A program made the position numbers and the translations under genes. From the NCBI GenBank assembly GCA_025363635.1, contig JANYDL010000031.1:1-49799 (forward strand): DNA of 49,799 nt, written 5' to 3'. This stretch comes from Actinomycetes bacterium (GTDB lineage: Bacteria; Actinomycetota; Actinomycetes; Nanopelagicales; Nanopelagicaceae). Below are positions 32,605-41,809 of the stretch, piece after piece (within the stretch, counting starts at the first letter, position 1; each line of letters starts with the position of its first letter). The notes beneath the pieces are model-generated. The model worked only from the letters and a program-made list of their open reading frames with translations, was not told the DNA's origin and searched no databases.

Positions 32605-33729
32605 ATGTCTGGGACGATTGTAAGAATCGGCGTTGTGGGTGCAGGTGCGGTTGCTACTTCGGTCCACTTACCGATACTGACGCGAAGAAGTGATCTCTTC
32701 GAAGTCTGCGCGGTGGCCGATTTCAATGTTGCATCAGCTCAACATCTTGCTGAGAGATTTGGCATTCCTTCCGATGCTCGATTCACATCCGCATACGAGA
32801 TGATCTCATCCGGAAAGATCGACGCGATCGCGATAATCAATTCAGGATCACACTGTGCCCTTGTAGTCGCGGCACTCGAGGCGCACCTCCACGTTTTTTG
32901 TGAAAAGCCACTTGCCTATTCAAAAAATGAAATCTATTCGATAAAGGCCGCTCTCCAAAAATCGCGAGGCACTTTAATGATTGGGTACATGAAAACTTTT
33001 GACCCAGCAGTCGTACGGGCAAGGATCTTGATTGGAACAAAGCGTCCCAGAAGCGTTGACATCTTGGTTCTACATCCAAGTGGTGAAAGTCAACTTGCGA
33101 CGTCCGAGATTTCTGTAAAAGCATTTCCGCCCACTCAAGAACTCATTGCGGGCTTTAGAAAGAGTGCACACGAATTGGCGGTCGAAGCGCTGGGCGAGCA
33201 AGCAGCAGATGCTATTGGTGATGAGTATGCCGACATTATTTTGGGAAGTATCGTTCATGAGTTCTCGGTACTAAGAGCGCTAGATATTCATATTGTAGAG
33301 ATTGATTATGTTGACCGTTGGCCGCGTGAGAGTCGCTCTGAGTCTTTTGTCATTCATGCCCGAACTGCCGATGGAGTGCGGGTCACCATTCGTTGGTTCT
33401 ACCTAGATAAATATCCTCTTTATCAAGAAGAGGTGCGATGGATGAGCGACGAGGAAGGCCATCACATAATCTTCCCAGCTCCTTACATCTTGCGAGTACC
33501 CACAAAATTGATTTCAACGACACGGCTCGGACTGGCTCATGATGTGGCAACGTTTGAAACATATGAGCCTTCTTTTGAGATAGAACTCGTGGCATTCCAC
33601 AGCCTTGCAACCTCTGGAAAGCAGGCTGCCGATCCCATTGCGGATGGACTTGAAGACTTAGCAATCTCTCAAAAAATTGCTTCTAAAATTTGCGAGCTTG
33701 AAAGTATCGCTAAGGGTGGCGATCTATAG
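32605..33729 (+). CDS. Gfo/Idh/MocA oxidoreductase, IolG-like inositol 2-dehydrogenase
   Basis: 374-residue NAD(P)-dependent dehydrogenase. The Rossmann motif is RIGVVGAGAVATSVHLP. HVFCEKPLA carries the conserved Lys of the family, and GSIVHEFSVLRALD the conserved His after an Asp. The first step of inositol catabolism is oxidation of myo-inositol to 2-keto-inositol by IolG, and this is the only such dehydrogenase in the cluster, directly behind iolB-iolD. The family is broad, so scyllo-inositol or another polyol is possible. AAGGGG precedes the ATG. Confidence 0.82.
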   Translation: MSGTIVRIGVVGAGAVATSVHLPILTRRSDLFEVCAVADFNVASAQHLAERFGIPSDARFTSAYEMISSGKIDAIAIINSGSHCALVVAALEAHLHVFCEKPLAYSKNEIYSIKAALQKSRGTLMIGYMKTFDPAVVRARILIGTKRPRSVDILVLHPSGESQLATSEISVKAFPPTQELIAGFRKSAHELAVEALGEQAADAIGDEYADIILGSIVHEFSVLRALDIHIVEIDYVDRWPRESRSESFVIHARTADGVRVTIRWFYLDKYPLYQEEVRWMSDEEGHHIIFPAPYILRVPTKLISTTRLGLAHDVATFETYEPSFEIELVAFHSLATSGKQAADPIADGLEDLAISQKIASKICELESIAKGGDL

Positions 33730-33766
33730 AGGGCTTATAGGAGACTTCGTATAGAAAAGTAACCTC

Positions 33767-33772
33767 TATAAT
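33767..33772 (+). promoter_or_regulatory. leaderless promoter of trhO
   Basis: A perfect TATAAT -10 box ends 6 nt before the GTG at 33779, so the transcript should begin at or next to the start codon. No ribosome site exists, and no strong -35 box is visible. Confidence 0.65.
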
Positions 33773-33778
33773 CAGGGC

Positions 33779-34681
33779 GTGGAACTTCAAAAAGTTATTC
33801 TTTATTATGCTTTTACGCCGCTTCCCGACCCGGAAGCAATTCGGATGTGGCAACAAAATCTTTGCGAGAGCCTTGGCGTCAAAGGCCGAGTTTTAATATC
33901 TCCTCACGGAATCAATGGAACTTTGGGCGGCGATATGTCTGCCCTCAAAAAGTATGTGCGTGCAACTCGCTCCTATCCTGGATTCAAAAAGATCGCTTTT
34001 AAATGGTCAGATGGGAATGGGCATGATTTTCCTCGCCTGAAAATTCGAGTGCGCGATGAACTTGTCGCTTTTGGAAATCCCAACGAACTCGTCGTGGATG
34101 AAAATGGAGTCGTGGGGGGCGGAGTTCATTTGCGCCCAGAAGAAGTGAATGAATTGGTGGCCGCGAGAGGTGATGATGTGGTCTTCTTCGATGGCCGAAA
34201 CGCCTTTGAAGCAAAAATTGGCAAATTTAGAAATGCAATAGTCCCTGACGTCACCACCTCTCATGACTTTGTCAATGAAATTGAAAGTGGAAAGTACGAT
34301 CATCTCAAGGGAAAGCCAATTGTTACTTACTGCACTGGGGGCATCCGCTGTGAAATCCTTTCCTCAGTAATGCTTAAAAGAGGTTTTCAAGAGGTTTACC
34401 AAATTGATGGTGGAATTGTTAAGTACGGAAAGAAGTATGGTGACAGAGGTCTTTGGGAAGGTTCGCTCTACACTTTCGATGCCAGAATGGCTCTGGATTT
34501 TAGTTCTGAAACTAAAGTAATCGGTGAATGTGAAAAATGTCGTGCCTCAACAAAGCAGTTTTATAATTGTGCGACGGCAACCTGTCATGAACTCGTTTTA
34601 CTTTGCGAAGTCTGTGCTAAACAAGAATCGAATCGCGCATGCACTCATTCTCAAAGCCATGATTCCGAAATGGTTGGGTAA
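33779..34681 (+). CDS. trhO: tRNA uridine(34) hydroxylase, rhodanese-like
   Basis: 300-residue protein of the TrhO/YceA family, which makes 5-hydroxyuridine at position 34 of certain tRNAs. The N-terminal ferredoxin-like domain has [19 protein letters not shown] and [16 protein letters not shown]. The rhodanese domain (about 125-220) has [20 protein letters not shown] and the active Cys in [12 protein letters not shown] Cys-rich tail ([30 protein letters not shown]) fits the usual zinc-like C-terminus. GTG start, leaderless. It is not part of the iol operon in function. Confidence 0.93.
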   Translation: MELQKVILYYAFTPLPDPEAIRMWQQNLCESLGVKGRVLISPHGINGTLGGDMSALKKYVRATRSYPGFKKIAFKWSDGNGHDFPRLKIRVRDELVAFGNPNELVVDENGVVGGGVHLRPEEVNELVAARGDDVVFFDGRNAFEAKIGKFRNAIVPDVTTSHDFVNEIESGKYDHLKGKPIVTYCTGGIRCEILSSVMLKRGFQEVYQIDGGIVKYGKKYGDRGLWEGSLYTFDARMALDFSSETKVIGECEKCRASTKQFYNCATATCHELVLLCEVCAKQESNRACTHSQSHDSEMVG

Positions 34682-35088
34682 GTTCCACACAGCCAAACGG
34701 TAACCGACCCTCGGACAGCAGAAACAATTCGCGGACCACCCGCACTCACAATCCTTTGTCGCAAGCGGGATGCCTGTGTATCAAGCATCAATTCCTCGCG
34801 ATATTTGAATAGATGAGGTCGCTAAGTGCTTTGGTCGAGACAAGATATTGTCCCTCAATACCTGCCTTTGGAAAGAGCGCAAATAGGGCAATGAATCCAA
34901 ATTTTTGATGCTTCTCTACAAAAGACTCGTTAATCGTGATCGTTGTAGATTGGATTTTGAGAAGTTGTTACATCGTGAATGGATTGCATCACGATGTAAC
35001 AGGTTGGCAATCAGGCTGTCGGCTCTTCAAGATCTTAAGCTTGGTTTAGCGTTAGACGTCTGCGTGGTAAAGCCACCCTAGCTCGCCG
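34682..35088. other. 407 bp intergenic region with a 12 bp inverted repeat
   Basis: No convincing gene. The notable structure is a perfect inverted repeat GTTACATCGTGA (34967-34978) / TCACGATGTAAC (34989-35000) with a 10 nt centre. A stretch of about 55 codons without stop (34789-34962, minus strand) lacks a start codon and a recognisable family, so I do not call it a gene. No tRNA is seen. Confidence 0.6.
34967..35000. repeat. perfect 12 bp inverted repeat
   Basis: GTTACATCGTGA (34967-34978) and its exact complement TCACGATGTAAC (34989-35000) flank ATGGATTGCA. There is no T-tract, so it is not a standard terminator. It could be an operator for a dimeric regulator, an RNA hairpin or a small repeat unit. 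It lies between two converging genes (trhO and the SGNH protein gene), where a bidirectional terminator would also fit. Confidence 0.7.
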
Positions 35089-36111
35089 TCACCGGCTGGA
35101 AATATCCTTCCACAAAAATTTTTCTAATGAACGAGCGAATGTAGCGGTTAGGTGTCCACCATCAACATATATCAAAGTATTACCAGATATCGGGGAACAA
35201 GGATCTGATGCGCAGATCCAGGTCGTGGGATCTACCCAAGTAATATTTTCTGCATTTGCTATATCGGCCTCATGGCCTAGCCAATCAAGAGAAACGGCCT
35301 GCGCAATCGGAGTTGAACATGCCAGAACACTTTTCGCATGAGAGGACAAACACTTTGGGGGATCGACGGTTGAGAACGGAGAATCGCTAATATAAATCAC
35401 GCGAGGAGAAGCGACTTTAAGAGTATCTAGAGTCCTTTTCATCCCCGCCTCCCAAGCCAATTCCCTTTCGTCGTTGATAAGGACCGCGCCTCGGTAGTTA
35501 ATAGTAGAAAAGCCGCGAGTTCCCGTGACAAAGACCATCGCAGGATGAAGTTGCACAATTTGCTGCAAAGTATTTTTTCGCCAAATCGAACAATTGCTCA
35601 TTAACTTCTTGGTCGTAGAATTCCACGCGGGAATATCAGAGGGCCAACACGACGACATAGTCAGAGAAATCAAACGCCAATTTTTTGCCTTTGCCAAAAG
35701 TTCTATGGCCGGAAACCAAGAAAGAGCGTGACTGTCCCCAAAAAGAACAATCGTCGTCTTAGAGTTTGGGTTTCCATATATGCAGTCGCCCGTGGATGCG
35801 GTGAGGTTTTGTTGGGTGTGGCAGCGATCCTGGTAAGGAGTCGGTCGATCACTTGCAACCGTCGCAAGAGACGGGTTGAGGTTTGCAGGTACGGCTCGGT
35901 CAATAGTCTTCGGTAAAAGATATGGGGGGTGGGGAGGAACGCTCCGAGTGGTCACAGAATTCGAGGTCGCATCTGGACTTGCTGGCGAGGCACCAATCAC
36001 CGGAGTCGCAGTCGGCGAAGGACTGTCGGCAAATACGGCCGGGGCCGCCACAAAAACGACGAGTACCGCCACTACCCAGATTGCGTAACGTCTCAATTCT
36101 CGCAAAATCAC
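35089..36111 (-). CDS. secreted SGNH hydrolase-domain protein
   Basis: 340-residue exported or membrane-anchored protein. A hydrophobic N-terminal segment (about 9-30) precedes a Ser/Thr/Pro linker (about 30-75) and an SGNH domain. The nucleophile motif is IVLFGDSHALSW, and DGGHLTATFARSL holds the Asp/His pair near the C-terminus. Several Cys in between (SSCWPSD, MSNCSIW, KCLSS, LACST, WICASDPCS) suggest disulphides. This is the SGNH domain found fused to acyltransferases of the OafB type, here alone. It probably adds or removes acyl groups on surface glycans. GTG start at 36111; no ribosome site visible. Confidence 0.82.
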   Translation of the reverse strand: MILRELRRYAIWVVAVLVVFVAAPAVFADSPSPTATPVIGASPASPDATSNSVTTRSVPPHPPYLLPKTIDRAVPANLNPSLATVASDRPTPYQDRCHTQQNLTASTGDCIYGNPNSKTTIVLFGDSHALSWFPAIELLAKAKNWRLISLTMSSCWPSDIPAWNSTTKKLMSNCSIWRKNTLQQIVQLHPAMVFVTGTRGFSTINYRGAVLINDERELAWEAGMKRTLDTLKVASPRVIYISDSPFSTVDPPKCLSSHAKSVLACSTPIAQAVSLDWLGHEADIANAENITWVDPTTWICASDPCSPISGNTLIYVDGGHLTATFARSLEKFLWKDISSR

Positions 36112-36253
36112 ATTTCATTCTTACAGTGCGCTAGCCAAAGAGCAAAGTAAAACTTTCCGGAATTATGCCTAGAAAATGAGAATTTCATGTGAATAATGGT
36201 GCCCTTCAGTAATTCTTCGCTAAAAATGAATTATCCAGGGGAAGGCCGTCACA

Positions 36254-38986
36254 ATGATCGCATGGCGCATGGCGCGAAATCGATTACGACGACATCCAAT
36301 TGCCCTCCTTTCTCACTCCTTATCCATAGCAATTGCAGTTCTCGCACTTTTGGCAATTCAGACAATCTCTAGCTCAAGCCAATCAAATCTCGCGCAATTT
36401 TCACTCAATCAACTCTCTCCTGGCGATCGTCACATCACCATCTCATCGAACAGAGTCATTACCTCCGCATCGACTGCGCGGGAGATCGACAACTTCTTTC
36501 GAACTCAACTTTACGGAAGCATCGAAACCGACATTACACAAGAACTCCTGTATCACCAGATTTCCGATGAACACGGCAATAGTGCTTACTTCGGCGGAGT
36601 TGATCTCCTGAGCAAAAGAACTTCGCTCATTAGTGGACGTCAACCTCGAATCTGCCATGCGGTCACGTGCGAAGTACTGCAAATCGGAGGTATAAAAAAC
36701 GAATCGCAATTAGCCAACAGATTTGGACTCACAATTGTCGGACATGCAAAAATTATCGATTCTAAAATGTTCTCCGGCACATATTCACCCGATAAGGGGG
36801 TTGTGCTTTTCACTTCTAATGGAGTTGTTGGAGCCAGTTCGATTTCTTCCCTGTCCAATCTGCAAGGTTCAAATGGATGGGTCGCTTCCATCAACTTAGC
36901 GTCGTTGCGCATCGAGGGTACGGATCGCTTATTGAAAAAACTTTTGGCATTCGAAAACGATATATCCACTCACTTTTCAGGTCTATCTCTCACTTGGCCA
37001 TCCGATTCACTTTCCCAGTCACAAAATCAAACGCATGCCTTGAATCAAAAATTGGGAATTTTGTACTACACATTGATCATTATATTTCTTGCATTTCAAG
37101 TTATCTTGGCCAGACTACGAGTAAAGGAATTTGCTGACTTTCACCAAGGTATAGTGAGAATCGGGGCTCGCAAGAAACACATTATTCAAACTCATCTTTT
37201 GGAAACTGCGGCACCGATGGTCTTGGGGCTTCTGTTCTCCACAATTCTCGCAGTGATAATTAGGGACTTCTGGTGGAATGCAGGGGCCGAGTTCCGCATT
37301 CACCCTAATGGGCTAGCTATAGCCTCTTTGGGATCAATCGTCTTATTCGTCTCAGCGGTAACTTTCGCCTCTCAATTCGTTGGTAACCGCACATGGAACA
37401 AGGTTTTTCGCTATTCGATGGTAGTGACACTTCTACTTCTTACTAGCACGTTCACCACGAGTCGAGGCATCTTCACCACTGAATTGACTACATCATTTTG
37501 GCTCACCGCCCTCGCCTACATCTTCTGCATTGCCCTCTCCGTATTTCTAATTGGTCACATCGTTGTTGTCTGGCGCAAGAATCATGGAACGACTTTCCTG
37601 CTTGCGCAGGAAGGTATGCGTACGTGGCAAGGAGTCAGCGCCATCCTCGGAATTTCGATTGCATTGACATTAGCTTCCCTTGGATACCAGCGGGTCGTAC
37701 AGACCGACATCCGCGCAACAATCGCCGAACAAGTTCCTCTTGATCTCGTCTTGCGCGTAGGTCCAGCCCTTATTAAGCCATTAGATATCGAAAGCCTTGA
37801 TGGGTACAGCAAGAAAGTTGAAGGTTCAAGGGCTTGGTCTGTATTGCGAATTGGCGGGTCTGTAAGAAATCAAGGTTCGGTGGTCGACTCAATTCCAATT
37901 ATTGGAATAGCACCAAACCTCCTACCTAAATTACCCGACGCCTCTTTTCAGGGTCTGCAAAGTATTCTTTCTCCCAGAGCGCGATCGCAAGAAGTCGGTA
38001 TACCACTGGGTTCTGCTCGGAGCATTTCCATTACCCTGGAAGGAATTTCAAAGGCGGTTGACCTTGTCGGTTGGTTGAAAACGCCTCAAAATTTACATTT
38101 CAGCGTGATGTCGCCTGATCATGGGAGCGTGCGCACGATTGTTTTGCCACGCAACATTCCATCTGGGAGTACTTTGACCGGACTGGAGTTTCATGAAACT
38201 TCCAATTATTTGTCTCGACGCCTTCACGCCCTCGGAGAGGGTAAATATTCAGTACCCTCGATCAAAGGAACCGGGCATGTTCTGGCAATGTCAATTGATG
38301 AAGTACCAATCAATGTCGCAACGCTAGGTTGGCTAATTCGGAAATTTCCGTTTGAATTTGATGGAGCGAGTGTGTTTATATGGCCACCCCAACCCATGGA
38401 AATGGCACGAGTGATTGCAGACCCAATCACGGCCGCCTTGGCATCAGATTCGATCCTTACCCTTTCTGCGGTCTCGCAAGACAATTTCAAAGTAAAAATT
38501 GTTGCCGTGAGAAAATCCTTCCCATCAGCGGGTAACAGATTTGTCATCGTTGATTTCGATACACTGCAAAAAATAGTCGGTCGCTTCACACCGGGCGCTA
38601 TCGATCCGACAGAGGTTTGGATTTCAACTCCAAAACCTCTTCAATATGCCCACATAATGGATGCGATTCCATATTCCGACCTGGAAAAAATAAAGAGGCT
38701 CGACATTGAGGGCAAGGAAAATGCCGAGCCTGCACGCCGAGGAATCAACGCCGCCTTTCGCCTTGGCATTAGTTACACACTCGCACTTTCCCTTTTGGTT
38801 CTCCTAGTGGCGCCGTTCCTCTGGTTCAAAGAGAACTTTGCCTTATTTCAGTATCTAAAAACTCAAGGCGCGTCGAGAGTCGAAATCATAAGCGGGCTTC
38901 GAAGGGTCATTCTAAATCTATTTCTTGCCGGAGCAGTGTCGGGATTAACTTTCGGCTTACTCATACTGAAGTTTGTCGGAAAATAG
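36254..38986 (+). CDS. FtsX-like ABC exporter permease, double-length
   Basis: 910-residue membrane protein of the FtsX/MacB/LolC class. One N-terminal helix (about 17-37) is followed by an extracytoplasmic domain (about 40-265) and helices at about 269-290, 319-337, 352-375, 385-400, 412-440 and 459-480. A second extracytoplasmic domain (about 490-830) and helices at about 836-856 and 886-908 complete it. Double FtsX proteins normally end with three helices in the last FtsX domain; here the protein stops after two. GGGGAAGG precedes the ATG. The next gene, a two-domain ATPase, begins 2 nt after the stop, so the pair forms a complete transporter. The cargo is unknown; lipoprotein, lipid or peptide are family options. 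Confidence 0.85.
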   Translation: MIAWRMARNRLRRHPIALLSHSLSIAIAVLALLAIQTISSSSQSNLAQFSLNQLSPGDRHITISSNRVITSASTAREIDNFFRTQLYGSIETDITQELLYHQISDEHGNSAYFGGVDLLSKRTSLISGRQPRICHAVTCEVLQIGGIKNESQLANRFGLTIVGHAKIIDSKMFSGTYSPDKGVVLFTSNGVVGASSISSLSNLQGSNGWVASINLASLRIEGTDRLLKKLLAFENDISTHFSGLSLTWPSDSLSQSQNQTHALNQKLGILYYTLIIIFLAFQVILARLRVKEFADFHQGIVRIGARKKHIIQTHLLETAAPMVLGLLFSTILAVIIRDFWWNAGAEFRIHPNGLAIASLGSIVLFVSAVTFASQFVGNRTWNKVFRYSMVVTLLLLTSTFTTSRGIFTTELTTSFWLTALAYIFCIALSVFLIGHIVVVWRKNHGTTFLLAQEGMRTWQGVSAILGISIALTLASLGYQRVVQTDIRATIAEQVPLDLVLRVGPALIKPLDIESLDGYSKKVEGSRAWSVLRIGGSVRNQGSVVDSIPIIGIAPNLLPKLPDASFQGLQSILSPRARSQEVGIPLGSARSISITLEGISKAVDLVGWLKTPQNLHFSVMSPDHGSVRTIVLPRNIPSGSTLTGLEFHETSNYLSRRLHALGEGKYSVPSIKGTGHVLAMSIDEVPINVATLGWLIRKFPFEFDGASVFIWPPQPMEMARVIADPITAALASDSILTLSAVSQDNFKVKIVAVRKSFPSAGNRFVIVDFDTLQKIVGRFTPGAIDPTEVWISTPKPLQYAHIMDAIPYSDLEKIKRLDIEGKENAEPARRGINAAFRLGISYTLALSLLVLLVAPFLWFKENFALFQYLKTQGASRVEIISGLRRVILNLFLAGAVSGLTFGLLILKFVGK

Positions 38987-38987
38987 A

Positions 38988-40343
38988 ATGAAAATTGATA
39001 TCCACGATCTCTTTTACCTATACAAGCAAAATGGCACGTCCAACGTCGCATTAAGGGGTTTAAATTTATCGGTTAAATCAGGCGAGTGCTTGGTTATTAA
39101 CGGCCCAAACGGATCTGGAAAATCCACACTCGTAAAGATATTGAGCGGTTTACTTTCACCTTCGGCTGGCCAAATCTTTCTTGACGACGAAGAAATTACT
39201 GAAATATCAACCCAAAGTTCATTGAGGTCCGTAGTTTCAACTATTGATCAAAGAGGTCTTCTTCTAAATGACTTTACGATTCGCGAATATCTATCACTCA
39301 GTCGAGCCCTAGTAGGCGTCTCACTTATGGAGGCTGATATGTGGGCCAAAGAAACACTCCAACGGTACGAACTAGAACATATTTCGACAATGTACCCCAA
39401 GTCAATATCCGCGGGCGAAAGACAGATCTGCTCTCTAGTAGCTGCGATGGCGACAGATCCGAAAGTGATCATTGCGGATGAACCCAGTGGAGATCTCGAT
39501 GATCAGTCATCAGCGAGATTATTCTCTGCACTCTCGTCGATTTCTGGAAAAACAACTGTGGTAATAGTTTCGCATGATCCTCGAGCCGAGGCCATCGCAG
39601 ATAGAGTCGTACGAATTCATAAAGGAAGAATTAGCGAAACATGGATTCCAGGCCAAGAGGAGAGATCGGTTCCTGATCCTTTCGGATGGGTTCGCGTGCC
39701 AAGTTCAAACGAGGTCGCACCTCGTTCAACTCGTCCAAGTGGGGCTGGCTCGTTAGTTTTACTTGCTGTAGAAGATGTGAGCCTTACGACCGATTCCCGC
39801 AAACTTTTTTCTAATATTAGTTTTGCGGCCCGGGGCGGGGAGCTTGTACTTATAACTGGTAAATCAGGCAGTGGTAGAAGCTCCTTTTTGAGGATACTTT
39901 CTGGGTTGCAAATCCCCACTTCAGGTTCAGTATTCTTTCAGGATCAAAATTTGGCCAAACTCTCGCCGACGGAAATATCAGATCTGCTTGCGGAGACCAT
40001 TGGATATCTTGCTCAAGAAGAAATTCCGATTGAGCGGCTGCTGCTTCGTGATCATCTGAACTCAAGGGGCGCACTCTTGAATTCAGATTTGGCCGCTCGT
40101 GCGAAGGAACCCCTTTCTGCATTCTCTGGAGGCGAAAGAGCGAAAATTGAATTGTTAAAAGTGTTTTCTAAGCAAAAGCCATTGCTCATTTTGGACGAAC
40201 CAACTTCTTCTCTAGATGAGGAAAGGGCAGAAGAAATTATTGACTTAATTCGCAAGTACGTGGAGGAAGGTGGACTCGCGATTGTGACTTCACGAGAGGA
40301 ATCACTGCTACGCAACGCAACTCAAATTCTCGAACTCGCGTAA
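38988..40343 (+). CDS. two-domain ABC ATPase with a degenerate second site
   Basis: 451-residue fusion of two ABC ATPase domains, partner of the FtsX-like permease. Domain 1 (1-225): Walker A GPNGSGKST at 39-47, Walker B VIIADEPSGDLD and switch H196 (VSHD) are intact, but the signature reads ISAGERQ instead of LSGGQ. Domain 2 (about 255-451): signature FSGGERAKIELL and Walker B LLILDEPTSSLDEE are intact. Its Walker A is GKSGSGRSS with Arg297 in place of Lys, and the switch His is missing (VTSRE, S435). One of the two composite ATP sites is therefore probably weak or inactive. ATG at 38988 is preferred over a TTG at 38973 inside the permease gene. Confidence 0.88.
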   Translation: MKIDIHDLFYLYKQNGTSNVALRGLNLSVKSGECLVINGPNGSGKSTLVKILSGLLSPSAGQIFLDDEEITEISTQSSLRSVVSTIDQRGLLLNDFTIREYLSLSRALVGVSLMEADMWAKETLQRYELEHISTMYPKSISAGERQICSLVAAMATDPKVIIADEPSGDLDDQSSARLFSALSSISGKTTVVIVSHDPRAEAIADRVVRIHKGRISETWIPGQEERSVPDPFGWVRVPSSNEVAPRSTRPSGAGSLVLLAVEDVSLTTDSRKLFSNISFAARGGELVLITGKSGSGRSSFLRILSGLQIPTSGSVFFQDQNLAKLSPTEISDLLAETIGYLAQEEIPIERLLLRDHLNSRGALLNSDLAARAKEPLSAFSGGERAKIELLKVFSKQKPLLILDEPTSSLDEERAEEIIDLIRKYVEEGGLAIVTSREESLLRNATQILELA

Positions 40344-41801
40344 TCAATCACGCAAAACAAGTAAGTCCATCAGTGTATCTACCGCTGTATCTTCCAATCT
40401 ATCCCTGTCCAGAGCCAAATTCAGGATGCTCAACTTCTGTTCGCCACTAAAAATTCGGCCGAGATTTCTCTCAAATTTCTCCAACAACAGTGGCATCCCT
40501 TCGACACGACGTCGGGCATGGCCAATCGGATACTCCACAAAAACCTCGTCGAAAGAAGTGCCATCTTTAAATCGCACCGTCAGACCATTTGCGATCGATC
40601 GCTTGGCGGGGTCGTGATAGTCGGCAGTGAGTTCAGAATCCTCAACGCAAATTATTTTTTCACGCAAAAGATCTATTTCAGGTTGCGAGGCAATGTCATC
40701 TTCGTAATCTCGAGCGGTAAGCCGACCAAAAAGCAAAGGGATGGCGACCATATATTGAATGCAATGATCACGATCGGCTGGGTTATTGAGTGGCCCTTTC
40801 TTATCGATAATTCGCACGCATGCCTCGTGTGTTCGAATCGTGACACTTTCGATATCTGAGGCGTTCTTCCCCTTCTCCCTCATCAAACCAAAAATCGTCA
40901 TCGCGGCTTCTGCAGCAGTTTGCGCATGGAATTCAGCTGGGAATGAAATTTTGAAAAGAATATTCTCCATTACGTACGACCCATAGCCACGCTGGAAAGT
41001 GAAGTGCCGACCTTTGAAGGAGACATCATAGAAGCCCCATGTTTTTGCGGTGAGCGCCGTTGGATATCCCATCTCACCAGTGGCAGCCATGAGTGCGAGT
41101 CGCACTGCCCGAGATGTTGCATCCCCCGCGGCCCACGATTTGCGAGACCCTGCATTTGGAAAGTGACGGTAAGTTCGTAGCGACTGGCCATCAACCCACG
41201 CTAACGACACTGCGTTAAGACTTTCTGTGCGGGACAGACCCATCATTTTTGCGACGACTGCGACCGAAGCCACCTTCACCAGTACGACGTGGTCGAGGCC
41301 AACTTTATTAAACGAATTTTCAAGAGCAATACAACCTTGGATTTCATGTGCTTTTACCATTGCTATAAGTACATCGCTCACGGCAAGAGTCGGCAATCCA
41401 CGTTTTCGATTCTTGCGGGATATCCAGTCAGCCGTTGCGAGAATTCCGCCCAGGTTATCGGATGGGTGGCCCCATTCCGCTGCAAGCCAGGTGTCGTTGA
41501 AATCCAACCAACGAATAATTGTTCCGATATTGAACGCGGCTTGCACAGGGTCTAGCTCGTAATGTGTTCCAGGTACGCGTGCTCCATCTTTCACGACAGT
41601 CTCTGGAACTATCGGCCCCAATAACTTAGTGCAGGCTTCATACTCGAGAGCTTCCAATCCGCACCCAATAGTGTCGAGAAAGCAATACCAAGCAGTCTCA
41701 ATTGCGACATCGGAAGATACTTCATAATTCTCAACGTAGTCGACGATATCAACGATTACTTGATCAAAATCTTGAGATGTTTTGGCAACTAAATGAGACA
41801 T
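40344..41801 (-). CDS. prpD: 2-methylcitrate dehydratase
   Basis: 485-residue MmgE/PrpD-family dehydratase converting 2-methylcitrate to 2-methyl-cis-aconitate in propionyl-CoA catabolism. Characteristic segments are LDTIGCGLEAL, GTIIRWLDFNDTWLAAEWGHPSDNLGGIL, RKSWAAGDATSRAVRLA and FPAEFHAQTAAEA. Length and motifs match PrpD, including the LDFNDTW active-site region. It is the last gene of the hydrolase-bdhA-prpB-prpC-prpD operon, 8 bp after prpC. It converges on the ABC ATPase gene with no gap. Confidence 0.94.
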   Translation of the reverse strand: MSHLVAKTSQDFDQVIVDIVDYVENYEVSSDVAIETAWYCFLDTIGCGLEALEYEACTKLLGPIVPETVVKDGARVPGTHYELDPVQAAFNIGTIIRWLDFNDTWLAAEWGHPSDNLGGILATADWISRKNRKRGLPTLAVSDVLIAMVKAHEIQGCIALENSFNKVGLDHVVLVKVASVAVVAKMMGLSRTESLNAVSLAWVDGQSLRTYRHFPNAGSRKSWAAGDATSRAVRLALMAATGEMGYPTALTAKTWGFYDVSFKGRHFTFQRGYGSYVMENILFKISFPAEFHAQTAAEAAMTIFGLMREKGKNASDIESVTIRTHEACVRIIDKKGPLNNPADRDHCIQYMVAIPLLFGRLTARDYEDDIASQPEIDLLREKIICVEDSELTADYHDPAKRSIANGLTVRFKDGTSFDEVFVEYPIGHARRRVEGMPLLLEKFERNLGRIFSGEQKLSILNLALDRDRLEDTAVDTLMDLLVLRD

Positions 41802-41809
41802 GAAGAGGT

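Noticed and set aside
34789-34962. About 55 codons without stop on the minus strand in the gap after trhO
   Set aside because: No start codon in frame before the upstream stop, no ribosome site and no recognisable family; length is compatible with chance.
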